A DNA stretch of 64,000 bases from Leptofilum sp965223285 (GCF_965223285.1 NZ_OZ244997.1:4526001-4590000); one strand, 5' to 3'. Numbered from the stretch's first letter, positions 31,705-40,007 are shown. Notes: a model not told the origin generated them from the letters alone. Made by a program: numbers and translations.

Positions 31705-31885
31705 TCAGAGGAAAAACTGCCTCTTCAAGATAGTAGTTTTTGGGTGAGCCAGTATCCTGCCAGGGGTACTCTTACAGCGAGTTGTTGAATCGGGTTGTTG
31801 TAAACAGGTGCCCTGCCTCGTTTACTTCACAGTAGGTGTTTACTTCCATAGTGAGAGGCCAGGCGAGAGTCTGGCCTCTCTTTTT
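31705..31885 (+). ncRNA. Candidate structured small RNA ending in an intrinsic terminator
   Basis: The 496-base gap 31437-31932 has no plausible gene. Within it I see three nested or serial helices on the plus strand. AAAAACT pairs with AGTTTTT at about 31712-31742. CAGGGG...TTACAGC pairs with GTTGTAA...GTGCCCTG at about 31760-31813. The strong terminator is at 31853-31885. The layout is that of a small RNA of about 180 bases. It does not show the end-to-end closing stem of 6S RNA or tmRNA, SRP or RNase P signatures. The 5' end is a guess. 31437-31704 holds nothing else that I recognise. Confidence 0.35.
31853..31885 (+). terminator. Intrinsic terminator of the candidate RNA
   Basis: GAGAGGCCAG pairs perfectly with CTGGCCTCTC over GCGAGAGT and is followed by TTTTTG. 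No gene ends nearby: mce ends 416 bases upstream. The terminator therefore most likely serves a non-coding transcript. Confidence 0.9.
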
Positions 31886-31932
31886 GTTTGGCAAGATCAT
31901 CCTCGGCCAAGCCTGCTGTTAGATGCGTCAAC

Positions 31933-32466
31933 TTAGCCACAACGTTTTTTGTGCAGTTTCTTGGCGAGCCGACACAGTTTTTGCCATTCGTTCGCAGTTA
32001 CATTGCTTGCGACAGTAATGGACGTTGGTTCTTCACTGCTGCTGCCGTTTTCTGGGATAGCGCGGTGGGGAACGGCCGTTTCTAACCCAGCTTCCTCCAG
32101 CGTCGTAGCTTCTGCAACGGGAATGCCTGTTCGTGAAGTTACTTTTGGCCCATCATCTGGCTCAGGGGGAAGGGGGCCAGAATCATCTTCACTGCCTGTG
32201 GCTGATGGAAGATCGTCCCCAGTGGCTTCCTCCTCCATTTCTTCGACTTCTTCAACGACCGTTTCTACCACTGTTTCTGTAACCACACGGGTTACTTCGA
32301 CCTCAACGGCTTCACCTTCAACAACAACGGTTTCGGTAACAACGCGGGTGACTTCCACAACCTCTGGTTCGCTGGAGCAGGCGGCTAGCCAGACGAGTAA
32401 TAGGAAAATAGCATTGATTGTTACGAAAGCTGACCATTTTACCGTTGTCTTAAGGAACTTGCGCAT
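31933..32466 (-). CDS. Small lipoprotein with EVTRVVTETV repeats, unknown
   Basis: A 177-residue protein. The signal peptide ends in the lipobox LLLVWLAAC at about residue 29. Acidic and Val/Thr-rich repeats follow (EVVEVTRVVTETVVVEGEAV, then EVEVTRVVTETVVETVVEEV). This N-terminal pattern is frequent on Chloroflexota lipoproteins. The middle has ATGSEDDSGPLPPEP, which resembles a segment in the upstream VWA lipoprotein (ATGSEEDSGEIPPTP). The C-terminus is short and basic (CRLAKKLHKKRCG). No domain is recognisable, so it may be a degraded or very short relative of a larger lipoprotein. Its ATG overlaps the end of the VWA gene by 17 bases, so it is co-translated. Confidence 0.72.
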   Translation of the reverse strand: MRKFLKTTVKWSAFVTINAIFLLLVWLAACSSEPEVVEVTRVVTETVVVEGEAVEVEVTRVVTETVVETVVEEVEEMEEEATGDDLPSATGSEDDSGPLPPEPDDGPKVTSRTGIPVAEATTLEEAGLETAVPHRAIPENGSSSEEPTSITVASNVTANEWQKLCRLAKKLHKKRCG

Positions 32467-33433
32467 TGAGCACCTCCTGCACAATTTCAATAATTACTGC
32501 ATATAGCTGGCTTGTGGGGTAAACGGCCGTTGCTTCGCCAACGGTATTTTCTGGATTATCGGTGACAAACAGGAAACGGCCGTTGCCATTCTGAGCAATT
32601 TGTTGGTAAATAGCCGCGCCAGCATCATCTAAGCCATCGCTGCCGATTGTGTAAATGAAGATGTTTTGCTCAGCGGCAAGCTGGCTGGTTTCTTCGTAGG
32701 TGAGTGCATTGGCATTTTGAGTATGAGGTGGCGCATCGCCGATGATGATTAGAAGTTTGGTGGAGTCTGTACGCCAATCCAGGTTGAAAACTGCCTGATC
32801 TAGTCCACTGGCAACCGCCTCTGGATAGTCGCCACCGCCAACGGCCGTTAAGCTTGCAATCTGGTTAGCAAACAAACTGGCGTCCTCGGTAAAATCAAAG
32901 AGTTGGGTTGTATCCGTTTTGCCCTGATCCCGGTACGTTACGAGTCCTAGCCGCAGGGTCGCCAATTCTGACAATGCCGATAAATCTGTGGTTAATTCAG
33001 GCAAACTTGCCTGAAGGTGAATAATCTCGCTTGCCATGCTGCCAGTGACATCAACAAGCAAAACGAGATCGAGCGGGGTGGTAACGGCCGTTTCGACAGA
33101 TTCAATGCGATCTGCTGGGCTGTTTGGGTTAGCGGCAATCAAACCGGAACTTGCTGGGTCTGGCGTTGAGCGGGCTGTTTCTACTTTGCTGCCAGGCTCT
33201 GGCGTAGGCGGAATTTCGCCGCTGTCTTCTTCACTACCTGTTGCCCCAATGTCACTATCTCCAATTGCTTCACTGTCGCTACTGTCGTCTGTTGTGCTGG
33301 TATCTGCTTCCCCGCTATCCTCCACAGATTCATCAGCACCACCACAAGCTGCCAGCAGCAAGAGGAAGAATAGCAGCAACAGATTTAGTCGAAGGATTTT
33401 ATGTGAGAAGAACTTATTTTCACGTATCATCAT
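32450..33433 (-). CDS. VWA-domain lipoprotein
   Basis: A 327-residue exported protein with the lipobox LLLLFFLLLLAAC at about residue 30. An acidic Ser/Asp-rich linker spans about 35-105. A von Willebrand factor A domain follows at about 118-300. The metal site has DLVLLVDVTGSMASEI (DxTxS form), LRLGLVTYRDQGK and LLIIIGDAPPH. VWA domains bind protein ligands through a divalent metal. The start is ATG 33433 or the adjacent ATG 33430. The frame is open further upstream, but that stretch is not signal-peptide-like. The gene lies downstream of a minus-strand terminator hairpin at 33549-33574, so its own promoter must lie in 33434-33548 or transcription must read through. Confidence 0.88.
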   Translation of the reverse strand: MMIRENKFFSHKILRLNLLLLFFLLLLAACGGADESVEDSGEADTSTTDDSSDSEAIGDSDIGATGSEEDSGEIPPTPEPGSKVETARSTPDPASSGLIAANPNSPADRIESVETAVTTPLDLVLLVDVTGSMASEIIHLQASLPELTTDLSALSELATLRLGLVTYRDQGKTDTTQLFDFTEDASLFANQIASLTAVGGGDYPEAVASGLDQAVFNLDWRTDSTKLLIIIGDAPPHTQNANALTYEETSQLAAEQNIFIYTIGSDGLDDAGAAIYQQIAQNGNGRFLFVTDNPENTVGEATAVYPTSQLYAVIIEIVQEVLNAQVP

Positions 33434-33548
33434 TTTGAACTTGTATGTTGGAAAGTCAAACAAAACGGCAGCAGGATCACACACCTGTTACCTGAGCATA
33501 CAATATTAACGATAAAATGTGAATTATTGTTCCGATGGGTGAAAAACG

Positions 33549-33574
33549 GCAAAAAAAAACCGCCCAAGGGGCGG
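33549..33574 (-). terminator. Intrinsic terminator, minus strand
   Basis: On the minus strand CCGCCCC-TT-GGGCGG is followed by nine U. No minus-strand gene ends here. It therefore terminates a non-coding transcript or acts as an attenuator ahead of the VWA lipoprotein gene. Confidence 0.85.
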
Positions 33575-33745
33575 CTCGCTCAATCAACCAGGAGGGTGGT
33601 TATCTAGAGCTACGGCAAATATCCGAGTCGAGGAAGGGGTGGATATTCGTCTTAGTCTAGACTAGGGTTGTTCCAGTCGCGTAGCTAATGATTCATCATT
33701 AGCCTCTCTCGTGCCAGTTTGGGGGGAGGAGTTCCTCTTAACCTA
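33549..33745 (-). ncRNA. Candidate small RNA or leader with C-rich loops, minus strand
   Basis: The 511-base gap 33434-33944 has no plausible gene. On the minus strand about 170 bases of potential structure end in a good terminator. CTAATGAT pairs with ATCATTAG. AATATCC pairs with GGATATT over CACCCCTTCCTCGACTC. AACC pairs with GGTT over ACCCTCCT. Two of the loops carry CCTCC- or CTTCC-like sequence, complementary to Shine-Dalgarno sites. This is a known design in trans-acting small RNAs. It could also be an attenuator leader for the VWA lipoprotein 116 bases beyond. The 5' end is uncertain. Confidence 0.35.
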
Positions 33746-33944
33746 GCTTAGACCTTTCGTTATCTTATCCATAAAGAAATGAAAGTCTATAAAAATCCCA
33801 TAATAGTTTTTACTTATTTTACCTTTTCAAAAGGTCTGTAATATTTGTGTAATAGTTTGAGGTGAATTTTCCATGTTATGTAAACTAAACTGTTTTAGGA
33901 ACAGTGGCAACGAGCCAATATGGGTACTTGAAAACAAGGATGCT

Positions 33945-35480
33945 ATGAAATTTTATAAGAATTTAATGCTTTTCATGATCAGTTTAATTGGATTAGTTGT
34001 TGGCTGCCGTGAAACGGCCGTTCCGCCCCCCAACGCTTCACCGACAGATGAAATAATTCTCGAACCCACTGTAACAGAAACGGTCGTCTCAGCCGAAGAC
34101 AGCATCCGCGAAATCACAATTCTATATACCAATGATGAACACGGTTGGATGGCGGGATTGCAGGCCGGAGCTACTGCCGCCAATCTGATGGGCCTCTGGC
34201 GCACGGTTGAATCATACTCCCCAGACGGCAATTTTTTGCTATTAAGCGGTGGCGATATGTGGACTGGCCCCGCCATCTCTACCTGGTTTCAGGGGCAGAG
34301 CATGGTGGAGGTGATGAACGCGATGGGGTATGATGCTGCGGCCGTCGGCAACCACGAGTTTGACTTTGGCCTGGACGCTTTGCAGGCCCGCGCCGCTGAA
34401 TCGGAGTTTCCTTTTTTGAGTGCCAACATTCGTTACAAAAGTGATGGGACGACGCCGGTTGATTTGGGGATACGGCCGTACATTCTCGTCACCGTCAACG
34501 ACATCCAGGTAGGCATCATTGGCCTCACCACCACCCGCACACCAACGACCACCAATCCCGTCAACATCACTCAGTTTGACTTTTTGGATTATGAAACGGC
34601 TTTGCGCGAGGTGGTGCCGCAGGTGCGTGAAGCGGGCGCGGAGATGATCGTGGTCCCGGCGCATATTTGCCAAACATCGTTGGAAATTTTAGCGCAGGAC
34701 GTGGCCGATTTGGGCATTGCCCTGCTGGGCGGCGGCCACTGCAATGAGCTGTTTTCCAGCGAGGTGAACGACATTGTGTTGCTGGAAGGCGGCACGGCCT
34801 TTGCTGGTTATGCCTATGCCACCTTCCAATTCGACATCGAAAATGATGAAGTTATCTCCGTAGATTACGGCGTACGCAGCAACAGTGGCGGCATGGCCGA
34901 TCCCGAAGTTGAGGCGATTGTGATGCGCTGGCAGGAAGAGGCCGATGCCGAGCTGAACCGCACCATTGGGTATAGCGAGAACGGGCTGCTGCGGCGCAGC
35001 CAGGGAATGCAGTCGCTCATCACCGAGGCGTGGCTGTGGGCCTACCCCACGGCCGATGTGGCCATTACCAACCTGGGCGGCATGCGGGCTGACCTGCCCC
35101 CCGGCGACATCACCCTGGCAGATGTGGTGGGCGTGATGCCTTTTGAGAACGTGATTGTGGAGTTGCTGCTCACGGGTGAGCAGTTGGAGACGATGCTGGG
35201 ACAAGATTCGGCCGCAGTGGGTGGCGTTTACCGCGAGAGCTTCCGCTGGCGCCTCAAAGCAACGAGTGAAGAGTTAGACCCAGACGCTTTTTATACCGTT
35301 CTAGTGAATGATTTTATGTACGCAGGCGGCGACGATTACGCGCTGCTGGCCACCTACGACCCCGACGGCTACAACACCGCCATCAACTGGCGGCAGCCCG
35401 TCATCGACTGGATCATGGCGCAGGCATCCTCGCCAGAAGCCCCAATTGATGCCGCATTTGCTGCTTTGATGGAAGAATAA
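33945..35480 (+). CDS. 5'-nucleotidase / 2',3'-cyclic phosphodiesterase lipoprotein (UshA family)
   Basis: A 511-residue exported phosphatase that dephosphorylates nucleotides outside the membrane. The lipobox is SLIGLVVGC at about residue 22. The N-terminal metal domain has ITILYTNDEHGWMAG, LLSGGDMWTGPAIS, AVGNHEFDFGLDAL, MIVVPAHICQT and LLGGGHCNE. In the last two, the usual HxGxx His context is altered (PAHICQTS). The C-terminal nucleotide-binding domain has AITNLGGMRADLPPGDITLA and NDFMYAGGDDYALL. ATG 33945 starts a normal lipoprotein signal. Downstream is a fatty acid desaturase after 131 bases. It could feed extracellular nucleosides into the deoxyribose pathway, which is speculative. 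Confidence 0.92.
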   Translation: MKFYKNLMLFMISLIGLVVGCRETAVPPPNASPTDEIILEPTVTETVVSAEDSIREITILYTNDEHGWMAGLQAGATAANLMGLWRTVESYSPDGNFLLLSGGDMWTGPAISTWFQGQSMVEVMNAMGYDAAAVGNHEFDFGLDALQARAAESEFPFLSANIRYKSDGTTPVDLGIRPYILVTVNDIQVGIIGLTTTRTPTTTNPVNITQFDFLDYETALREVVPQVREAGAEMIVVPAHICQTSLEILAQDVADLGIALLGGGHCNELFSSEVNDIVLLEGGTAFAGYAYATFQFDIENDEVISVDYGVRSNSGGMADPEVEAIVMRWQEEADAELNRTIGYSENGLLRRSQGMQSLITEAWLWAYPTADVAITNLGGMRADLPPGDITLADVVGVMPFENVIVELLLTGEQLETMLGQDSAAVGGVYRESFRWRLKATSEELDPDAFYTVLVNDFMYAGGDDYALLATYDPDGYNTAINWRQPVIDWIMAQASSPEAPIDAAFAALMEE

Positions 35481-35611
35481 AGCGTAGCGAGGTGAGTAAC
35501 AGCTAAAAATTGAATTATCTACTGGTGGATTGCTCGTTTTTAGGAAAACGGCCGTTACAATTACACTCAGTATCCTGCCCAACCTTAGAATCACATTTGG
35601 AGAGACAACTT

Positions 35612-36628
35612 ATGACCCAATCACAAACCCGGCCAATTTTAGCCGAAGCCCGCGCCTGGAAAACGGCCGTGGCCCCCTACCAACAGCCAGACCTGCGCCG
35701 TAGTATCTGGCAAATTGTGAACACCCTGGTGCCATACTTTTTGGTTTGGCTCTTGATGGTGCCTGCTTACCGCATATCCTTTTGGCTTGCGCTGCCGCTG
35801 ATCATCTTGGCTGGCGGCTTTACCGTGCGTGCCTTCATCATTTTTCATGATTGTGGTCATGGCGCGTTTTTCAAATCGCGCCGCGCCAACGAAATTGTGG
35901 GCTTTATCACCGGGCTGGTCACCTTCACCCCCTTCTTTGCCTGGCGGCACGGCCATGCCCTGCACCATTCCGCCTCTGGCGACCTGGATCGGCGCGGTGA
36001 TGGTGATGTGTGGATGATGACCGTGGACGAATATTTAGCTTCCCCCTGGTGGCTGCGGGCGGCGTATCGCATTTACCGCTACCCGCTGGTTTTGTTTGTG
36101 ATTTCGCCACTGATCTTGTTTGTGTTTGTGCATCGCATTCCGTTGAAGGGGCGCAAGCGAGAACGCCGCAGCGTCTGGATGACCAACATTGCCTTGCTGA
36201 TGATCACCATTTTAATGAGCTTGCTGATCGGCTTCCAAACCTACGCCGTTTTGCAACTTTCTGTTTTGGCTATCGCTGCCTCCGCTGGCGTTTGGCTCTT
36301 TTACGTGCAGCATCAGTATGAAGAGGTTTATTGGAAGCGTCACAATGAATGGGATTACGCAACGGCCGCTGTGGAAGGTAGCTCTTTTTATAAATTGCCC
36401 AAAGTGCTGCAATGGTTCACCGGCAATATTGGCTTTCACCACATCCACCACCTCAGCCCGCGCATTCCCAACTACAATTTGGAGCCTTGCCACAATGCCA
36501 ACCCTGAGCTGCACGTAGAGCCGTTGACGCTGCTGCAAAGCTTCAAATGCATTCGCTACCGGCTGTGGGACGAGGCCAACTACCGCCTCATTGGCTTTGG
36601 CGAACTGAAAAAAATGGCTCGTGCCTAA
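35612..36628 (+). CDS. Membrane fatty acid desaturase
   Basis: A 338-residue membrane di-iron desaturase. The three His boxes are FIIFHDCGHGAFF, WRHGHALHHSASG and FHHIHHLSPRIPNY. They are embedded between four or so hydrophobic helices (VPYFLVWLLMVPAY, LVLFVISPLILFVFV, ALLMITILMSLLIGFQ). The box spacing fits acyl-lipid delta-12/omega-6-type desaturases, but regiospecificity cannot be read from sequence. ATG 35612 has GGAGAGAC upstream. An intrinsic terminator follows closely. Confidence 0.93.
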   Translation: MTQSQTRPILAEARAWKTAVAPYQQPDLRRSIWQIVNTLVPYFLVWLLMVPAYRISFWLALPLIILAGGFTVRAFIIFHDCGHGAFFKSRRANEIVGFITGLVTFTPFFAWRHGHALHHSASGDLDRRGDGDVWMMTVDEYLASPWWLRAAYRIYRYPLVLFVISPLILFVFVHRIPLKGRKRERRSVWMTNIALLMITILMSLLIGFQTYAVLQLSVLAIAASAGVWLFYVQHQYEEVYWKRHNEWDYATAAVEGSSFYKLPKVLQWFTGNIGFHHIHHLSPRIPNYNLEPCHNANPELHVEPLTLLQSFKCIRYRLWDEANYRLIGFGELKKMARA

Positions 36629-36639
36629 TTGTTTGAGTG

Positions 36640-36667
36640 GTGGCCAACGAAAGTTGGCCACTTTTTG
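36640..36667 (+). terminator. Intrinsic terminator after the desaturase
   Basis: GTGGCCAAC-GAAA-GTTGGCCAC followed by TTTTTGTTTT. A perfect stem with a GNRA tetraloop, 12 bases after the stop. Confidence 0.93.
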
Positions 36668-36688
36668 TTTTGGGGGAGGTAGGGGAAC

Positions 36689-36985
36689 CTATACGGCCTC
36701 AACTTCTACAGCCAAACGTAAGCCCATGCCTTTTAGCAGCGCATTTAGGCTAGAAAGCTGCGGATTGCCGCTGGAAGACAACATGCGGTAAAGATTTTCT
36801 CGATTCAGAAATGCCTCCTGTGCTACCTGAGAAAAGCCGCGTGCTTCGGCAATGTCACGCATTGCCAACAGGAAAACTTCCTGATCATTTTCTTCGAGAG
36901 CCGCGTTCAGGTAAGCGGCCGCTTCTTCAGGATTTGTCAGTGATGCCTTTAGGCCATCTTCATACTTTGCCGTAATTTGGTTCAT
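36689..36985 (-). CDS. HigA/addiction-module antidote-type antitoxin
   Basis: A 98-residue helix-turn-helix protein. Its N-terminal segment KYEDGLKASLTNPEEAAAYL and the HTH region LLAMRDIAEARGFSQVAQEA, RENLYRMLSSSGNPQLSSLN, LLKGMGLRLAVEV are typical of antidotes paired with HigB/RelE-like toxins. It overlaps the toxin gene by four bases, with the toxin first. It would bind the toxin and repress the shared promoter. Confidence 0.9.
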   Translation of the reverse strand: MNQITAKYEDGLKASLTNPEEAAAYLNAALEENDQEVFLLAMRDIAEARGFSQVAQEAFLNRENLYRMLSSSGNPQLSSLNALLKGMGLRLAVEVEAV

Positions 36986-37317
36986 TTTGTCCTCCGCAGA
37001 TAATCAGCCCAATATCCTTGAGCCTGTGCTATGTCTCTCGATTGCGATTTTTTGTCACCACCATACAACAAAATAACCACTGTATTGCCCTTTCGTCCGA
37101 AATAGACTCTATAGCCTGGGCCATGAGGTATTCGTAATTCGCTGACGCCACCACCAACGCTTTTACAATCCCCAAAATTGCCAAGGCGAATTCGGTTGAG
37201 CCGCACTCGAATCCTTGCCCGCGCTTGTCGATCTCTCAGCCCTTCCAACCAATCTCGGAAAGGATTCCGACCATGATCTGTCAAGAATTCAAGCAGTTCA
37301 ATTTGGGTGTCGCTCAT
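36982..37317 (-). CDS. RelE/ParE-superfamily toxin (phage-Gp49/HigB-like)
   Basis: A 111-residue toxin with EFLTDHGRNPFRDWLEGLRD, ARIRVRLNRIRLGNFGDCKS, GGGVSELRIPHGPGYRVYFG and TVVILLYGGDKKSQSRDI. This is the standard block order of HigB-like mRNA interferases encoded ahead of an HTH antidote. The basic residues in RIPHGPGYRVYF and GGDKKSQ are those expected at the ribosome/mRNA interface. It lies between two plus-strand genes and points against both. Confidence 0.92.
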   Translation of the reverse strand: MSDTQIELLEFLTDHGRNPFRDWLEGLRDRQARARIRVRLNRIRLGNFGDCKSVGGGVSELRIPHGPGYRVYFGRKGNTVVILLYGGDKKSQSRDIAQAQGYWADYLRRTK

Positions 37318-37476
37318 GGAAGGATTGTAGCATAAAAGCTACAAAATGTGAAGATTCGGGACTTGCGTTTTTTTGCTGTGACTGGTGTCTCACCGTGCCA
37401 CTTTTCTTGCTTGTGAACTGGCACAAATTGTATAATTCTTCTCGTCAAAGTTTCCCGCGTTTTCAAAGGATTGAAG

Positions 37477-38880
37477 ATGAAGAAAAGTGCCATACTGCTA
37501 ATTATTTGCCTACTGACTTGTTTGTTAGGATGTGATTCTGGGGGGGAAACGGCAGTGTTCCACTTTTCCACCTCTATGCCGATACCCACAAATACGCCTG
37601 TAACCCCAACACCTAAGCCAATCGAGACACATCTGCCCCCTTCGCCAACCGCAATTCCCCTATCCCAAACGCTAGTACCAACAGCGACAGCCACGTTTTT
37701 ACCAACAGTCCCTCTTGATTTTTCCTGCCCACAGCCAGGAGGCAATGCTATTCTGGAAAGGCCAGTAGATTTTCAAGAGTTTTCAGAGAAACTTGTTGCC
37801 TACCTCAACCAAGTTGGAACAATCGAGCAACTTCCAGAGCAATTAGACGCATTGGATACTGATCATGAAATTTTTCCAGTGGATATGAATAATGACGGGA
37901 TACTAGAACTGGTCCTCAACGTAGCCCTATACTCTGAAGCATCACTCCCTTATAAAGATCATGGCACAATTGTTTTACAATGCCGTGGTGGGAGCTATGA
38001 GTCGATATTTGCTCTTTGGAAGGGGCCTTATCACTTTTTTGACTACACACTCTCTGATGATGTGAATAATGATGGTCATATAGATGTAATTATTTTAGAG
38101 GGTTTTGCTGGCTCAGCCTGTACTCTTGAACCAGTCGTTCTCATTTGGAGTGAAAATGCAATTCTTAATGCCTCCCCAGATTATTTAGAATTAGAATTTG
38201 GTTGTTCCCAAAAGGATCGCATAACAACAGACGATATTGATGGTGATGGTACAAAAGAGTTGATTATATCTGGCTCGACTGTCGGACATCTAGATTACGC
38301 ACCTCCGCGTACCATCACACAAACTTTTGCCTTGCAAAACGGTACTTACCGCTTACAAACTACAGAGTTCGGCCAGCCGGAATATTTGGTGCATCTGCTC
38401 GATGATGCACAACATGAATTAGACAGTGATGATTTGATAGCGGCAGCACAACTTTACGAAGATGTCGCGCAAAACCAAACGTTACCAACTGTCTACTCTT
38501 ACAACATCGCACCTATTCAAACAGCGGAAGAATTGGGAGTAGAACCCGATCATCCGCAAGAATATCAGCAAGCCTTTGCCTTATTTCGGCTAGCGGCACT
38601 GCACACTGTACTAGCAAACACAGCAAAGGTAGATTGGGCGTTAGCTCAACTTCAGGAGCGATTTCCCGAAGGTAAACCAGGCTCGGAGTTTATTTCACTC
38701 ACAATGCTGTTGGTAAATGCTCTACGGCAAGGGAATTCTCCAGAATCTTCTTGTGAGATTGTCTTGCAAGAAATTGAGCAAACTTATCCAGAGCTGGTTT
38801 ATCATTATTATTGGGGCGGGAACATTGCCTGGTACCGGAATGAGACAATTTGTCCATTTGCTGAGCCATTCTATCAATAA
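37477..38880 (+). CDS. Lipoprotein with Asp-rich calcium-type loops, unknown
   Basis: A 467-residue exported protein. The lipobox LLTCLLGC lies at about residue 19. A long Thr/Pro-rich stalk (about 35-80, for example NTPVTPTPKP) follows. The middle domain has three DxNxDG or DxDGDG loops (DMNNDGILELVLN, DVNNDGHIDVIILE, DIDGDGTKELIIS). These look like FG-GAP or dockerin-like calcium-binding turns of a propeller. The C-terminal third is helical and possibly TPR-like (AAQLYEDVAQNQ, FALFRLAALHTVLA). The gene is A+T-richer than its neighbours and has no ACGGCCGT palindrome, suggesting recent acquisition. ATG 37477 is preferred over TTG 37471. Confidence 0.78.
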   Translation: MKKSAILLIICLLTCLLGCDSGGETAVFHFSTSMPIPTNTPVTPTPKPIETHLPPSPTAIPLSQTLVPTATATFLPTVPLDFSCPQPGGNAILERPVDFQEFSEKLVAYLNQVGTIEQLPEQLDALDTDHEIFPVDMNNDGILELVLNVALYSEASLPYKDHGTIVLQCRGGSYESIFALWKGPYHFFDYTLSDDVNNDGHIDVIILEGFAGSACTLEPVVLIWSENAILNASPDYLELEFGCSQKDRITTDDIDGDGTKELIISGSTVGHLDYAPPRTITQTFALQNGTYRLQTTEFGQPEYLVHLLDDAQHELDSDDLIAAAQLYEDVAQNQTLPTVYSYNIAPIQTAEELGVEPDHPQEYQQAFALFRLAALHTVLANTAKVDWALAQLQERFPEGKPGSEFISLTMLLVNALRQGNSPESSCEIVLQEIEQTYPELVYHYYWGGNIAWYRNETICPFAEPFYQ

Positions 38881-38972
38881 TTTGTATTCTACTGCTTTAC
38901 ACGATCTATTTTGGAAAATAATGTAGTAGCCGCGGATTCTTTCCGCGTGTTTGTGGCGCGGAAAGATGTCGG

Positions 38973-39959
38973 CTACGAGGCGATGATGGGTTGGGCCTGT
39001 AGGACAGGGGGCTGCACATTTGCGCCTGCCAGCAGGGAGCCTTCCTCGAACCAGGATTTGGGAGCGGGGGCGCCCCACAGGGTTTGTCGCTGAGGGTCGC
39101 GGAGCTGCCACTCGATCGGTTCCAGGTCAGGGTCTACCGTCAGGTAGTCGCTGGTGTAAATTTCAATGCGGTGGCCGTCTGGGTCACGGACGTAGAGGAA
39201 GAAGGCGTTGGAGATGCCATGCCGCCCGGGGCCGCGTTCCATGTTGTCTAAATAGCCAGTTGTTGACATCAAATCGCAGAGGTGGATGATGTGCATGGCG
39301 GTGGGTACCCACAGCGCCACGTGGTGCAGGCGTGGCCCCGCGCCGTTGGTGAAGGCCATGTCGTGGATGTTGCCCTTGCGATGCATCCAAATTGCCCAAA
39401 GCTGCGGATCGGCATCTTCAGAGACGGTGTATTCGGTGGTGCGGAAGCCGAGTTCTAATGCCCAGAAGTCGTGGCTGGCCTGGACGTTGGGGGTGAAGCA
39501 GTTGAAATGGTCGATGCGCTGCGGGTGGCAGCCGCGATACGCGCCGTACTGCTGGAGCATCCTTTCTGCCTGGGCAAATTCGTAGCAAAATTCCAGCGGC
39601 ATCCCAAATGGATCGCGCATTTGCAGCGAGCGGCCCTGACCGTGCTGGGTGACCCAGCCTGTCGCCATCCCTTTTGTGCCAAAATAGGTCGCCATGCTGT
39701 CTAAATCTGCCTCGCTGGCGACTTTGAAGCCAAGCCGGATGACGTGCGGCCGTTCCACTTTGGTGAGGACGAAGGAGTGGTGATTGCGCTCTTCCAGGCC
39801 GCGCAGGTAGATCGAGTTGCCGACCTGCTCGGTTTCAATTAGCCCCAAAATTTCGGTGTAAAACTTGCGCGAGGCGTCCAAATTGGTGACGCCAAGCTCG
39901 ATGTGGCTCATGCGAATGATGTTGAAGGGTGGGGTTGGGGCAGGGTGTCGTACTGGCAT
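38973..39959 (-). CDS. hpaD: Homoprotocatechuate (3,4-dihydroxyphenylacetate) 2,3-dioxygenase
   Basis: Extradiol ring-cleavage dioxygenase, type I (vicinal-oxygen-chelate fold), 328 residues. It opens 3,4-dihydroxyphenylacetate between C2 and C3. Metal ligands by position are His in RIDHFNCFTP, His in GPRLHHVALWVPT and Glu in GHRIEIYTSDY. The N-terminal domain starts HIELGVTNLDASRKFYTEIL. The C-terminal QTLWGAPAPKSWFEEGS resembles Fe/Mn homoprotocatechuate dioxygenases of actinobacteria. ATG 39959 gives the usual start; the long upstream frame crosses a palindromic repeat. It is the last of the hpaG-hpaE-hpaD series, so the substrate assignment is supported by context. Confidence 0.92.
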   Translation of the reverse strand: MPVRHPAPTPPFNIIRMSHIELGVTNLDASRKFYTEILGLIETEQVGNSIYLRGLEERNHHSFVLTKVERPHVIRLGFKVASEADLDSMATYFGTKGMATGWVTQHGQGRSLQMRDPFGMPLEFCYEFAQAERMLQQYGAYRGCHPQRIDHFNCFTPNVQASHDFWALELGFRTTEYTVSEDADPQLWAIWMHRKGNIHDMAFTNGAGPRLHHVALWVPTAMHIIHLCDLMSTTGYLDNMERGPGRHGISNAFFLYVRDPDGHRIEIYTSDYLTVDPDLEPIEWQLRDPQRQTLWGAPAPKSWFEEGSLLAGANVQPPVLQAQPIIAS

Positions 39960-40007
39960 GGTTGTCTCCTTGCGGGGTGGGAATCGTTCACTTGAAAATC
40001 GGGTAAT

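Noticed and set aside
31705..31885. 6S RNA or tmRNA
   Set aside because: No end-to-end closing stem with central bubble and no tag-peptide frame or tRNA-like ends are visible. It is kept only as an unnamed candidate RNA.
33575..33610. AGGGTGGTTATC looking like a T-box motif
   Set aside because: It lies on the plus strand, while the terminator is oriented for the minus strand. The rest of the T-box consensus is missing, and no amino-acid gene follows.
37314..37745. Minus-strand Gly/Val-rich open frame upstream of the HigB-like toxin
   Set aside because: It is antisense to the Thr/Pro-rich stalk of the lipoprotein gene; low-complexity shadow.
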